Assembly: GCF_002847525.1 (NCBI RefSeq)
Contig: NZ_PKKM01000013.1
Location: 1 to 64,000 of the forward strand
Length of the DNA stretch: 64,000 bases
Direction of reading: 5' to 3'
Origin: Schaalia odontolytica
GTDB lineage: Bacteria; Actinomycetota; Actinomycetes; Actinomycetales; Actinomycetaceae
The notes under the pieces were generated by a model that saw only the letters and a program-made list of their open reading frames with translations, was not told the origin of the DNA and searched no databases. This document shows, in pieces, positions 53,834-62,096 of the stretch. Positions within the stretch are counted from its first letter, which is position 1. Each line of letters opens with the position of its first letter. Made by a program: the position numbers and the translations under genes.

Positions 53834-53950
53834 GCGCATCGACGAGGCCCGGGCGCCCCTCCATGAGGTCGTGGCCATGGGCGGGTTGTTTGTCCCGTTG
53901 CTCGTGGGGCTCGAATGGCCCTCCTGCTCATCATCAGCCGTGCAAGCAGA

Positions 53951-53979
53951 GACCCCGCCGCCCACGGGGCGACGGGGTC
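53951..53979. terminator. Hairpin between convergent S4 and DUF2510-partner genes
   Basis: A 13-bp stem with one mismatch (53951-53963 with 53967-53979) and loop ACG lies 21 bases from the minus-strand stop. Confidence 0.65.
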
Positions 53980-54000
53980 AGTGTGATCAGGGAAGCCGCG

Positions 54001-54684
54001 TTACTCGTTCGGGTAGAACCTCTTGAGCTTGATCTCGTAGTACCTGCCCCAGGTGGGGTCGTAGGGGATCTCAAACTGAGTCGTCCCCGTGCCGCTGCTG
54101 TCAATGTCGATAGTTGCCACTTCGCCGACGTCATATCCCTTCGATGTGATCCAGCTGCTCGTGGTGTGGATTTTCATTGTGAGCGTGACTGTTGTGGAGG
54201 GGAACGCCGCGAGTTCCTTCTTCACGCTGTCGTTCGCGGTGACGGTCGCTGTGCAGGCGAGAGTCGTGTCCGACTCACCAATAGTGCACTCGCTCGTAGT
54301 GTCGAAAGCCTCGTTGGGTGTGTTATTGGCGACGAGGTCGTTGATGATGACCTTCTTCTCGCACTGCTGCTTGACAATGCTTCGGACCTCGTCGTTGACG
54401 TCGAGGTAAAGGCTGTACAGATCGTCGAAATTCTTGACGTTGTCGGGCGTGATCTGCGAGCACCAGTAGGGGGCGAGCTCCTCGCCGGCCTGCTGGAGGG
54501 TTGTGTGTGCCTCGTCCCGCGTGTCTCTGGCGGACTGGCTTGCCTGCGACGTCGAGACCAGGATCATGGCCGTCGCCAAGGCGAGAAGCGCTGCCGCGCC
54601 ACATGCGAAGCGGTTGTAGAACGACAGGCCCGCGCTCTTGCTGGGCTTTGCGAGGCCGGACGTGGTGGTGTTCGGGTCGCTCAC
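54001..54684 (-). CDS. Single-pass exported protein, partner in module 1
   Basis: The 227-residue protein has one membrane helix (about 27-48), a coiled-coil or helical stretch, and a C-terminal beta-rich domain ending FYPNE. Cys occurs in YWCSQIT, KQQCEKK, SECTIG and LACTATV, matching the cysteine positions of the partner in module 2. The GTG start overlaps the upstream DUF2510 gene (GTGA). No named domain was recognised. It is the second gene of the first of four two-gene modules. Confidence 0.75.
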   Translation of the reverse strand: MSDPNTTTSGLAKPSKSAGLSFYNRFACGAAALLALATAMILVSTSQASQSARDTRDEAHTTLQQAGEELAPYWCSQITPDNVKNFDDLYSLYLDVNDEVRSIVKQQCEKKVIINDLVANNTPNEAFDTTSECTIGESDTTLACTATVTANDSVKKELAAFPSTTVTLTMKIHTTSSWITSKGYDVGEVATIDIDSSGTGTTQFEIPYDPTWGRYYEIKLKRFYPNE

Positions 54685-55118
54685 TGGATCGCCTCCTGTA
54701 CCTTCTGGAGCTGTTCCTTTGCCTCGTTGAGGATGGTCTGCGAACGATGAAGGTCTTCCTGGGCTTTGCCGTGCATGCCCGTGGCTACGATGGTCGATCC
54801 GAGGAAGGCGAGTGTCACGATCGAGGCGACAACGGCGAGGACGATCTGTCCGCGGGTAGCCTTGGTGGCAGGTGCCTGGGCTACGGGGGTGAACTGCACC
54901 GTGGCGTTGGCGGGTTGCGGCGACGTCTCTGCGGCGGTGGCGTCGGTGGTCTCGCTGGTGGCCGCGGCATCGCCTGCGGCGTTCGGGGTTTCGGAATCCG
55001 TGGAGGTGCTGGAAGCGGGCGCGGCCTGATAGCGGTCGGTCCACTGGGTGCCGTCCCACCAGCGCAGCTGGTCAGTTCCTGCAGGGTCTGCGTACCAGCC
55101 CTGGACGGGGTTGCTCAC
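54681..55118 (-). CDS. DUF2510 membrane protein, module 1
   Basis: The 145-residue protein starts with the DUF2510 motif GWYADPAGTDQLRWWDGTQW (7-26). An acidic Ala/Thr-rich linker, one membrane helix (about 92-112) and a short coiled coil follow. DUF2510 is a short Trp-rich module common at the N-terminus of actinobacterial membrane proteins, of unknown function. The start is GTG with AAAGGAGG six bases upstream. Confidence 0.85.
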   Translation of the reverse strand: MSNPVQGWYADPAGTDQLRWWDGTQWTDRYQAAPASSTSTDSETPNAAGDAAATSETTDATAAETSPQPANATVQFTPVAQAPATKATRGQIVLAVVASIVTLAFLGSTIVATGMHGKAQEDLHRSQTILNEAKEQLQKVQEAIQ

Positions 55119-55197
55119 GAGGAGCCTCCTTTCACTGTGTCCCGACTATTCTAGGGGAGCTCGAATTTCATTGAATCGGTCAGTGATAGGCCTCACG
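55119..55197 (-). promoter_or_regulatory. Promoter/leader of module 1, near-copy of the module 2 leader
   Basis: A -10 TAGAAT (55153-55148) and a possible -35 TTCAAT (55175-55170, 16 bp apart) precede the gene. The stretch is recognisably the same as 56393-56472, including the CACTGTGTCCCG and GGCCTCACG ends. Confidence 0.6.
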
Positions 55198-55241
55198 TCG
55201 CATATGGACAGTGAGGTGCGGTGCGATATCTCAGGGAAAGC

Positions 55242-55277
55242 GATGGTCCCGCCACCCGTGCGGGCAGCGGGACCATC
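55242..55277 (-). terminator. Terminator of module 2
   Basis: GATGGTCCCGC pairs with GCGGGACCATC, with an inner CCCG/CGGG stem, and CTTTCCC follows on the minus strand. Confidence 0.75.
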
Positions 55278-55292
55278 GTGCGATGCTCAGGC

Positions 55293-55976
55293 TTATTCGT
55301 TCGGGAAGTACGACGTCACCTGGATGTCGTAAGCGGTGCCCCAGTTGATATCGATGGGAACATCGAAAGATGTCGTTCCGGATCCGCTCGAATCAAGCGT
55401 TATCGTCGCGACGTTGTCGATCACGTGTGGGTCGGTGACTAAGTTCGTCGGAGTGGTGGCGACACGCATCCGCAGGGTCGCGGTCGTCGCCGAGTAGAAG
55501 CTGAGTCCCTGCCCCAGCGTGTACGGATTGGTGGCCACGGTAGCAGTGCAGGAAGCAGTATTTTCCGACTCGTTGACGGTGCACTCGGACGTGACTATGA
55601 ATGCCTCAGTGGGATCGTGCGAGCTAATGAGCTTGGCAACGGCCACTTTCTTATTGCACTGACGTTCGATCTCGCCCTTTTGTTGCGACGACGCTGCGTC
55701 GTAGTCCCTAAACAGAGTGGACATCTTGTCGGCGTTCTCCGACGTGATCTGGTCGCACCAGCTGGTCGCCTTGATTTCGAGGGTCCGTCTCTTGGCATTT
55801 TCCGTCGCGCTCGTCAGGCTCTTCACCTCGTTGTTACGGGAAATGGCCTGTGAGAAGAGCGTGATCATGGCGACCGCGCTGACGATAACAATGAGGGCCA
55901 AGATCCGGTTGACGATAGTCAGGCCACGGACCTTGTGCTGCGGGAAAGACAGGGGGCGGGAGTAGTGTTCGCTCAC
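55293..55976 (-). CDS. Single-pass exported protein, partner in module 2
   Basis: The 227-residue protein has a membrane helix at about 22-43 and an outward domain with Cys in SWCDQIT, ERQCNKK, SECTVN and ASCTATV. It ends SYFPNE, like the module 1 partner, and has the same length. The GTG start overlaps the upstream gene by four bases. Function is unknown. Confidence 0.75.
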   Translation of the reverse strand: MSEHYSRPLSFPQHKVRGLTIVNRILALIVIVSAVAMITLFSQAISRNNEVKSLTSATENAKRRTLEIKATSWCDQITSENADKMSTLFRDYDAASSQQKGEIERQCNKKVAVAKLISSHDPTEAFIVTSECTVNESENTASCTATVATNPYTLGQGLSFYSATTATLRMRVATTPTNLVTDPHVIDNVATITLDSSGSGTTSFDVPIDINWGTAYDIQVTSYFPNE

Positions 55977-56392
55977 TTGGCTGCGTCCTTCGCTTCCTGG
56001 AGCGTCTGCTCTGCCTGATCGTACAGGGATTGTGCGTTCTGCAGGTCGTTACCGGCACTCACATACGCGCTGCCTGCCAGTGCAGCGCCAGCGATGAAGA
56101 AGAACGTCAGGAGTCCCAGGATTCCCGTGGTAACGAGCTGCGAGGCTGGGGGCTGAGCTTTGGGCTTCGCTGCTGCTGGCTTCGCTGCTGGCGGCGTCGC
56201 GGCGGGCACCTGGACGGGAGCGCCGGTGGGGGGCTCTTCTACTTGCGCGGCGGGCTGAGGGTGGGTGTCACTAGCTGCTTCGTTGCCGGTGGGTGCAGGG
56301 CGGAACTGCTCGCTCCACTGGGTGCCGTCCCACCAGCGCAGCTGGTCGGATCCTTCGGGATCTGCGTACCAGCCCTGGACGGGGTTGCTCAC
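55973..56392 (-). CDS. DUF2510 membrane protein, module 2
   Basis: The 139-residue protein has the motif GWYADPEGSDQLRWWDGTQW at the N-terminus, a Pro/Ala/Lys-rich linker, a membrane helix (about 87-108) and a terminal coiled coil. It is nearly identical to module 1 over the first 30 residues. The GTG start has AAAGGAG seven bases upstream; the longer frame upstream is rejected. Confidence 0.85.
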   Translation of the reverse strand: MSNPVQGWYADPEGSDQLRWWDGTQWSEQFRPAPTGNEAASDTHPQPAAQVEEPPTGAPVQVPAATPPAAKPAAAKPKAQPPASQLVTTGILGLLTFFFIAGAALAGSAYVSAGNDLQNAQSLYDQAEQTLQEAKDAAK

Positions 56393-56472
56393 GAGGAGGC
56401 TCCTTTCACTGTGTCCCGTCAATTCTAGGCCAGCGTGAATTGATGGAATCTGTTCAGTGATTGGCCTCACGC
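56393..56472 (-). promoter_or_regulatory. Promoter/leader of module 2
   Basis: It has -10 TAGAAT (56427-56422) and clear similarity to the module 1 leader, which suggests a fairly recent duplication of the pair together with its promoter. Confidence 0.6.
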
Positions 56473-56477
56473 GTTTG

Positions 56478-57170
56478 TCAGAGGCTGGTCGGCCACCAGG
56501 ACGTCATCGAGAAGCCGCACTCGGTCTTGTCGGTCATCGCCGGGTCGTAGGGGACGGAGATTGTGAACGTAGCGGGGGTCCCCGGCGTGAGTGTCACCGT
56601 CGTCGTCCCCTGGTAGGGGGAGGAGGGGCTCAGCGTGGTTCCCTTGTCGAGTGTGTAGCCGGAAATCGTGAGCTCAAGGGGGCCGAGCGAGGAGATGGCA
56701 CTCGTGGAGCTCAGCGTGATGGTGCCGTTGATTGTCGTGGTCACCTGGTCGGTCGTGCACTCCGGGACTCCGGGGCTGAATGCGGCCTCGGCACCGGCGC
56801 GCTGCGCGTTGGCGTACGTCTCCTTGGGGGCGCACTCCTCGTGAATGGCGTCCTTGACGGCCTGCGTCGCCGAATCGTAGGACTTAATGGCGTCGCGGAT
56901 CGATGCCGCCCTCTCTCGGGTGATGGAATCGCACCACGCCTTGGCGTCCTTGTGAACGTTGGCGGCGTCAAGGCGTGTCTTCGCGTCTGCGATCTGCTGG
57001 TCGACCGCAGCCTTCTCGGACTGAGCCTGCTCGGCCTGTGTGTCGTAGCTGGACGCCGAGTGCGAGCGCCAGGCGTTAATTCCGCCGACGACGGCTGACA
57101 GGATGATGAAAATGACAGCGAGGGCGGCGCCCGCGACGGTCGCGGCGCGTAGGGGGGCGGGTGCGCTCAC
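56478..57170 (-). CDS. Single-pass exported protein, partner in module 3
   Basis: The 230-residue protein has a membrane helix at about 10-32, a long coiled coil (about 40-75), then AWCDSIT, EECAPKE, PECTTDQ and a beta-rich C-terminus ending SWWPTSL with an extra Cys in TECGFS. The GTG start overlaps the DUF2510 gene by four bases. It is the diverged counterpart of the other partners. Confidence 0.75.
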   Translation of the reverse strand: MSAPAPLRAATVAGAALAVIFIILSAVVGGINAWRSHSASSYDTQAEQAQSEKAAVDQQIADAKTRLDAANVHKDAKAWCDSITRERAASIRDAIKSYDSATQAVKDAIHEECAPKETYANAQRAGAEAAFSPGVPECTTDQVTTTINGTITLSSTSAISSLGPLELTISGYTLDKGTTLSPSSPYQGTTTVTLTPGTPATFTISVPYDPAMTDKTECGFSMTSWWPTSL

Positions 57171-57787
57171 TTCTGGGCCTCCTCAATCTGTCGGTTGATG
57201 TCTGCGAGGGTGGACTGCGCGGTATCGAGTTCCTGCTGCGCGGTTTCGGCGCGGCTCTTCGCCTCATCGTGGATGCGGCCGCTGGCGCCCAGGTGGGACC
57301 ATGCGACTACGAGGACCGTGATGAAAACGGCGACAAGCATCCAGGAGGCGACGCAGCCGAGCGTCCACTTGAGGGTGCCGGAGCGTTTCTGCGCCTCCCG
57401 AGGGCTCGTGGCGTCGCCGGGCATCGGGACGGGGGTATCGTTCCCCTCGTTCATGGACGAGGCGGGGGCGGGCTCCCATGCGCCCGTTTCCTCGGGGGAG
57501 GGAATGGGGTCGGAGACCTCCCAGTGCGCGGGATCGTCCGGGGAGGGGATCGGGGGGATCTCGGCGTTGGCCTCGGCCGCCGCGGTCGAAACGACGTGTT
57601 CGGGCTGAGCGTACTGCGGGGCTTCGTCGTAGGCGGGGATCGCCTCAGCCTGTACGGGAGTTGCTCCGGCCTGCGTGGGCGCCGCCTCGTAGGGCTCGAC
57701 GTACTCAGTCCAGGCGTGGCCGTCCCACCAGCGCAGCTGTGCGGCGCCGGTCGGATCGGCGTACCAGCCTTCCGCAGGTTCGCTCAT
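57167..57787 (-). CDS. DUF2510 membrane protein, module 3
   Basis: The 206-residue protein begins MSEPAEGWYADPTGAAQLRW, followed by an acidic Pro-rich linker of about 110 residues, one membrane helix (about 145-165) and a coiled coil. The linker is much longer than in modules 1 and 2. The ATG start has GGGAGAG upstream. Confidence 0.85.
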   Translation of the reverse strand: MSEPAEGWYADPTGAAQLRWWDGHAWTEYVEPYEAAPTQAGATPVQAEAIPAYDEAPQYAQPEHVVSTAAAEANAEIPPIPSPDDPAHWEVSDPIPSPEETGAWEPAPASSMNEGNDTPVPMPGDATSPREAQKRSGTLKWTLGCVASWMLVAVFITVLVVAWSHLGASGRIHDEAKSRAETAQQELDTAQSTLADINRQIEEAQK

Positions 57788-57872
57788 TGTGGTTCACTCT
57801 CCCGTGTCATATCAAAACCGAGTGTCTGGTCAGGGAGTCTAGTCGCCTGAGGGATGGTGGGCAACTATGTGC

Positions 57873-58604
57873 TCAGACCCCGCTGGGCCAGATGCTTACA
57901 GCGCGGATACCGCAGGATCCCGAGTCAAAGGAAGGTAGTGGAACGTTCGATGTCAGTGTGCCCGTTCCTCCCGCGGGAACAGTGATTGTCTGCTTGTCCA
58001 CAGGTTGATGACCCTTGGTGGTAGAACCAGGGACGAGGTAGACCTCGACGGTGACGTCGTACGCCGATGCGCCAGCCAGGTTTGCTCCGGTAATGGAGAT
58101 GGATCCCGAGATCGTCGCCGAGGAAGCTCCACCCGAGCAGGCGGTAGTTTCTGCCTTGAGTGCTCCCTGCGCGGTATCCTTCGCGTATGCCTCGATAAAG
58201 CTCTTCTTCTGCGGGCAAATCTGGCCGATGACCTCGCGTCGTGTCGCCGTCAGTGACGAGTAGTCACGCGCAACCCTGTCGAGCGTGTCGAAATCTGCTT
58301 TCGCGCTCGTCAGACCGTCGCACCATGCCTGGGCTTCCTTCTTATTGGTCGCCTCGGTGATCTTGGTGCGGGTCGTCGCAGTCTCGGTCTCTGTCTCCTT
58401 CGTCTTCTCGCGCAGGGATTGGGCGTCGCTCTGCGCCTGCCTGGCGGACTCTGAACGTGAGTGCGCGGTGAGCCCCAGGACCACCGACAGGATGAGGAAG
58501 AGGACCGCGAGGGCGGCGCCAATAGTCGTCAGTACTTTCAGGCCGCTGTGGGATCCTGCCGGATTCTGCGCGGGCGCCGGAGCGGGGGTAGGAACGTAAC
58601 TCAC
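57873..58604 (-). CDS. Single-pass exported protein, partner in module 4
   Basis: The 243-residue protein has a membrane helix at about 26-47, a coiled coil with many Thr/Glu/Lys, then AWCDGLT, GQICPQKK, TACSGG and a C-terminal GSCGIRAVSIWPSGV. The cysteine pattern matches that of module 3. The start overlaps the upstream gene by four bases. Confidence 0.75.
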   Translation of the reverse strand: MSYVPTPAPAPAQNPAGSHSGLKVLTTIGAALAVLFLILSVVLGLTAHSRSESARQAQSDAQSLREKTKETETETATTRTKITEATNKKEAQAWCDGLTSAKADFDTLDRVARDYSSLTATRREVIGQICPQKKSFIEAYAKDTAQGALKAETTACSGGASSATISGSISITGANLAGASAYDVTVEVYLVPGSTTKGHQPVDKQTITVPAGGTGTLTSNVPLPSFDSGSCGIRAVSIWPSGV

Positions 58605-59254
58605 TGCTGCAACTCCTCGAGTTCCTTCTTAGCTTGATCAAGCTCCTTTTGTGCCTGGTCGTACTGCCTTTGAGCCTCGTCGCGTTCTTGGACCGCGGGC
58701 GTGAGTTCGGCGCGCGCGTGCGAATAGGAGCTGCCCGCGATAATCGTCGTCACTCCGAAAATGACGACAGCCGCCCACACCGCAACTGTCGCGAGCTTCC
58801 AACGCGAGGTGTTCTTCGGCGTCTTCGTGTTTGCGGCCTTGTTGTCCCGCGCGTCCTTCTTCGGCTGGTTGAAGGTCGGTTCGGAGCCGTAGGGGCTGGA
58901 GGACACGGTAGGGGCCTGCTTGTTCGAAGGCAGGTGAGGGCCCTTCGGGGCAGAGGTCTGCTGCGCGCTGGCCCCCTGTGCGACGGCGGCCTGCGCGCTG
59001 TCGGGGGCGCCGGGATTGGGTGCGCCTGTCGGCATGGCCTGCATCGGCGCTTGCTGCCCCATCCCCTGCTGGGGAAACCCCTGTGTCTGCATGCCATGTT
59101 GTGGCATGCCCTGGTGGGGGATCCCCTGCTGTGGCATGCGCTGCTGCTGTGTGGGCATCGGCTGGTACTGTTCCGTCCACGAGCCGCCGTTCCACCAGCG
59201 CAGGCGCTGGCTGCCGACAGGATCCGGGTACCATCCGGCTGCTGGTTGAGACAT
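58601..59254 (-). CDS. DUF2510 membrane protein, module 4
   Basis: The 217-residue protein begins with the DUF2510 motif GWYPDPVGSQRLRWWNGGSW. A Gln/Met/Pro-rich stretch with GMPQHGM-type repeats (about 35-75), a polar linker, a membrane helix (about 152-172) and a coiled coil of EAQRQYDQAQKELDQAKKEL follow. The ATG has AAAGGA upstream. It is the first and outermost of the four modules. Confidence 0.85.
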   Translation of the reverse strand: MSQPAAGWYPDPVGSQRLRWWNGGSWTEQYQPMPTQQQRMPQQGIPHQGMPQHGMQTQGFPQQGMGQQAPMQAMPTGAPNPGAPDSAQAAVAQGASAQQTSAPKGPHLPSNKQAPTVSSSPYGSEPTFNQPKKDARDNKAANTKTPKNTSRWKLATVAVWAAVVIFGVTTIIAGSSYSHARAELTPAVQERDEAQRQYDQAQKELDQAKKELEELQQ

Positions 59255-59279
59255 GATCGTCCTTTCAGTTCCTGGCACC

Positions 59280-59285
59280 AGTGTA
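59280..59285 (-). promoter_or_regulatory. -10 element TACACT of module 4
   Basis: TACACT on the minus strand lies 25 bases before the ATG, in the divergent gap with the transporter gene. Confidence 0.45.
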
Positions 59286-59351
59286 ACCAATCCGTGAGGT
59301 TCATAACGCAGGCAATATGACAGTCGCGGGGAACGCCGGACGCATGACAGG

Positions 59352-59357
59352 TACTCT
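59352..59357 (+). promoter_or_regulatory. -10 element TACTCT before the AspT/YidE-type transporter
   Basis: TACTCT ends seven bases before the ATG at 59365, and no ribosome binding site is present. Confidence 0.45.
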
Positions 59358-59364
59358 GAAAGCT

Positions 59365-60939
59365 ATGGCCTCTCTTTTCGCGTCTTCACCCCTGCTCGCA
59401 CTGTTTGTCGTTGTTGCGTTGGGTGCGGCGATTGGGGCCATTCGGATCGGCCCGCTGCGCTTCGGGGCGGCGGGTGCTCTCTTCGTCGGCCTCATCGTTT
59501 CGGCGCTGCATCCCGAGGTTGTCAGCACCCACATGTCGATCGTCCAGCCGATGGGCCTGGCCTTCTTCGTGTATTGCGTCGGCATTTCCGCGGGTGCCAC
59601 CTTTTTCCAAGATTTGCGTAAGCAGACGAACCTCCTCGCCCTCACCACGATCGTATGCGTCGTGGGTGCGCTCATCGCGCTCGCGGGAGGCCGCCTCCTC
59701 GGCCTGTCTTCGGGCTTGACCTCGGGCCTGTTTACGGGTGCTCTGACGGCCGCTCCCGCCCTCGACACGGCCACCCGCCTCACGGGAGATCCCAACGCGG
59801 CGGTCGGCTACGCCTTCGGCTATCCGGTGGGTGTCATCGGCGGCATCCTCATCGTCACGATCACCGTGACGAGGAAGTGGGTCGGCCCCAAGGACACGCC
59901 TTCCCTCGCGGGGGCGTCCCTGGAGGCCGTGAGTATTCATGTCTCCAAGCACATCAACACGCGCGACATCGACGCGTGGCGCGATCAGCGCGTGCGCCTG
60001 TCCTACCTGCGTCGTGACGGGCGCACCCGCGTCACCGCTCCCGGCGAGGACCTGTTGCCGGGCGACCATGTCGTCATGGTCGGCGATCCCGCGTCGATCA
60101 AAGAGACGGCGCCCCTCGTCGGCGAGATCCTCGACCACAACCTCGAGGACGACCGTTCCGACCTTGCTTTCGAGCGCATCGTCGTGTCCAACCCCGACGT
60201 CGCCGGCCGCAGCGTCTCCGAACTCAATGTCACCAAGCGCTTCGGTGCTGTTATCACGCGCGTGCGCCGTGGCGACCTGGACCTCCTGGCCCGCGACGAC
60301 CTTGACCTGCAGCTCGGCGATCACGTCGCCGTCGTCGTTCCCACGGATGAGCTCGACGGCATCGCCGAGTGGCTCGGCGACTCCGAGCGCCGCGTCGCTG
60401 AGGTGGACGGCATGGCCTTCGGCATCGGCCTCGTCCTGGGCCTGCTGCTCGGCGTCGTCTCCTTCCCACTGCCCGGCGGCCAGGGTTTCCAGCTGGGAGC
60501 CGCCGCGGGCCCCCTGATCGTCGGCATGCTGCTCGGCGCCCTGCGCCGCACCGGCCCCCTCGTGTGGACCCTACCCGCCGCCGCGAACCTGACGATCCGA
60601 CAGATCGGCCTCATGCTCTTCCTCGCCGCCCTGGGCCTCAACGCAGGCCCGCAGTTCGCGAGCCTGCTCGGCAGCCCCGAGGGCTGGCGCGCCGCCCTCC
60701 TCGCCGCCGTCATGGTCGTCGTCTGCTGCGTCATCCAGGCTCTCGGCGCGAAGTTCATCGGACTGTCCTCCGCGCGTGCCGCCGGCGGCATCGCGGGCTT
60801 CCTCGGCCAGCCTGCCGTCCTGCAGGCCGCCGAGGCCCGTGTCACCGACGAGCGTATCGAGGCCGCCTACGCGACTCTCTTCGCCTTCGCGATCATCGTT
60901 AAGATCCTGCTCCTGCCGGTCATCACCTCGTTCCTGTGA
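59365..60939 (+). CDS. AspT/YidE/YbjL-family transporter with two RCK_C domains
   Basis: The 524-residue protein has five to six helices at the N-terminus (about 5-175), two TrkA-C (RCK_C) domains (about 185-355, with PGEDLLPGDHVVMVGD and DDLDLQLGDHVAVVVP) and five helices at the C-terminus. This is the layout of the aspartate:alanine antiporter family. GLFTGALTAAPALDTAT is the conserved motif of the membrane repeat. The start at 59365 was chosen over ATGs at 59317 and 59344 because the -10 hexamer fits. The substrate is unknown. Confidence 0.88.
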   Translation: MASLFASSPLLALFVVVALGAAIGAIRIGPLRFGAAGALFVGLIVSALHPEVVSTHMSIVQPMGLAFFVYCVGISAGATFFQDLRKQTNLLALTTIVCVVGALIALAGGRLLGLSSGLTSGLFTGALTAAPALDTATRLTGDPNAAVGYAFGYPVGVIGGILIVTITVTRKWVGPKDTPSLAGASLEAVSIHVSKHINTRDIDAWRDQRVRLSYLRRDGRTRVTAPGEDLLPGDHVVMVGDPASIKETAPLVGEILDHNLEDDRSDLAFERIVVSNPDVAGRSVSELNVTKRFGAVITRVRRGDLDLLARDDLDLQLGDHVAVVVPTDELDGIAEWLGDSERRVAEVDGMAFGIGLVLGLLLGVVSFPLPGGQGFQLGAAAGPLIVGMLLGALRRTGPLVWTLPAAANLTIRQIGLMLFLAALGLNAGPQFASLLGSPEGWRAALLAAVMVVVCCVIQALGAKFIGLSSARAAGGIAGFLGQPAVLQAAEARVTDERIEAAYATLFAFAIIVKILLLPVITSFL

Positions 60940-60945
60940 GCGCCG

Positions 60946-60951
60946 TAGACT
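60946..60951 (+). promoter_or_regulatory. -10 element TAGACT, predicted leaderless Nudix promoter
   Basis: TAGACT is six bases before the ATG at 60958. Confidence 0.55.
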
Positions 60952-60957
60952 AGGGCC

Positions 60958-61479
60958 ATGGCTACCCCCGACTTCGTCCTCGAATTGCGCCGTCACGTCG
61001 GTCATGCGCCCCTGTGGATGCCCGGCACGACCGTCGTTATCCTGCGTCCTGCCCCGGACCGTGCGGCGATCGACTGGGAGCGCCCCCTCTCGCCCGAGGA
61101 CGTCGAGATCCTGTGCGTGCGCCGCTCCGATAACGGCGCCTGGACACCCGTGACCGGCATCGTCGACCCGGGCGAGGAGCCCGCGGCCGCCGCGGCCCGC
61201 GAGGCCTTGGAGGAGGCCGATGTTCGCATCGAGGTTCGTCGCCTCCTCTCCGTCGAGGTCGTCGGCCCCGTCACCTACGACAACGGTGACGTCACCACCT
61301 ACCTGGACGTGGCCTTCGCAGCTGAGTGGGTGAGTGGCGAGCCGAGGCCCGCCGACGGCGAAAACAGCGAGACCGCATTCTTCCGCGGCGACCAGCTTCC
61401 GCCCATGAACGACCGCTTCCGCCGCGCCGTCGCCAAGGCGCTGAGCGCCCGCCCCGACGCGGACTTTCTCACCGCCTGA
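60958..61479 (+). CDS. Nudix hydrolase
   Basis: The 173-residue enzyme has the Nudix box GIVDPGEEPAAAAAREALEE (about 67-86); the final Gly of the consensus is replaced (EEADV). Such proteins hydrolyse nucleoside diphosphate derivatives. It is separate from the MutT1-like gene and lies 18 bases after the transporter gene, with its own predicted promoter. The substrate is unknown. Confidence 0.88.
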   Translation: MATPDFVLELRRHVGHAPLWMPGTTVVILRPAPDRAAIDWERPLSPEDVEILCVRRSDNGAWTPVTGIVDPGEEPAAAAAREALEEADVRIEVRRLLSVEVVGPVTYDNGDVTTYLDVAFAAEWVSGEPRPADGENSETAFFRGDQLPPMNDRFRRAVAKALSARPDADFLTA

Positions 61480-61588
61480 CGGCGCGTGACCCGCGGGCAG
61501 GCCCCGGCCTCGTCCCCGTCTGCGCGGAAAAGCTTGTGTTTGCGTCAAACGCCTTGCGGGACTGAAGTCCTAGTGGTGGAATGGGTGC

Positions 61589-62020
61589 ATGGATACACCT
61601 AACGAGATCGTTTACACCGTCACCGCCGACTCCACTGGTGGTCGCGCCGGCACCTCCTCCGTCCCCGCGCTCGGCATCAGCCACGTCATGCGCATGCCCA
61701 AGGAACTGGGCGGCCCCGGCGACGGCCCCAACCCCGAAGCCCTCTTCGCCATGGGCTACGGCGCCTGCTTCCAGGGCGCCATGGGCCTGGCCGCCAAGGA
61801 ACTGGGCATCGACACCAAGGACTCCGTCGTGCGCACCACGATCGGCCTTGGCCCCGAGGGCGACTCCTTCGCCCTCACCGCCGACATCGAGGTCTTCATC
61901 CCCGGCGTCGAGCTCGACCGCGCCCAGGCCCTCGTCGACCGCGCGCACCAGCTGTGCCCCTACTCCAAGGCCACGCGCGGCAACGTGCCCGTCACCGTCA
62001 CTGCGGTCGCCAACCTCTGA
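61589..62020 (+). CDS. ohr: Organic hydroperoxide reductase Ohr (OsmC family)
   Basis: The 143-residue thiol peroxidase reduces organic hydroperoxides. The peroxidatic Cys is in GYGACFQGA (about 57-65), and the resolving Cys in HQLCPYSKATRGN (about 117-129). Length and motifs fit Ohr rather than OsmC. TGGAAT lies six bases before the ATG, possibly another leaderless start. No OhrR regulator gene is next to it. Confidence 0.92.
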   Translation: MDTPNEIVYTVTADSTGGRAGTSSVPALGISHVMRMPKELGGPGDGPNPEALFAMGYGACFQGAMGLAAKELGIDTKDSVVRTTIGLGPEGDSFALTADIEVFIPGVELDRAQALVDRAHQLCPYSKATRGNVPVTVTAVANL

Positions 62021-62040
62021 GCGCACCCGATAGACGAAAG

Positions 62041-62079
62041 AACCCCAGCCTCGCCGATTGATTGACGAGGCTGGGGTTT
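62041..62079. terminator. Bidirectional terminator between ohr and the aminopeptidase gene
   Basis: AACCCCAGCCTCG pairs with CGAGGCTGGGGTT over 13 bp, with A-rich sequence on one side and TTTC on the other. Confidence 0.9.
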
Positions 62080-62096
62080 CTCCATGTGCGCGAGTG

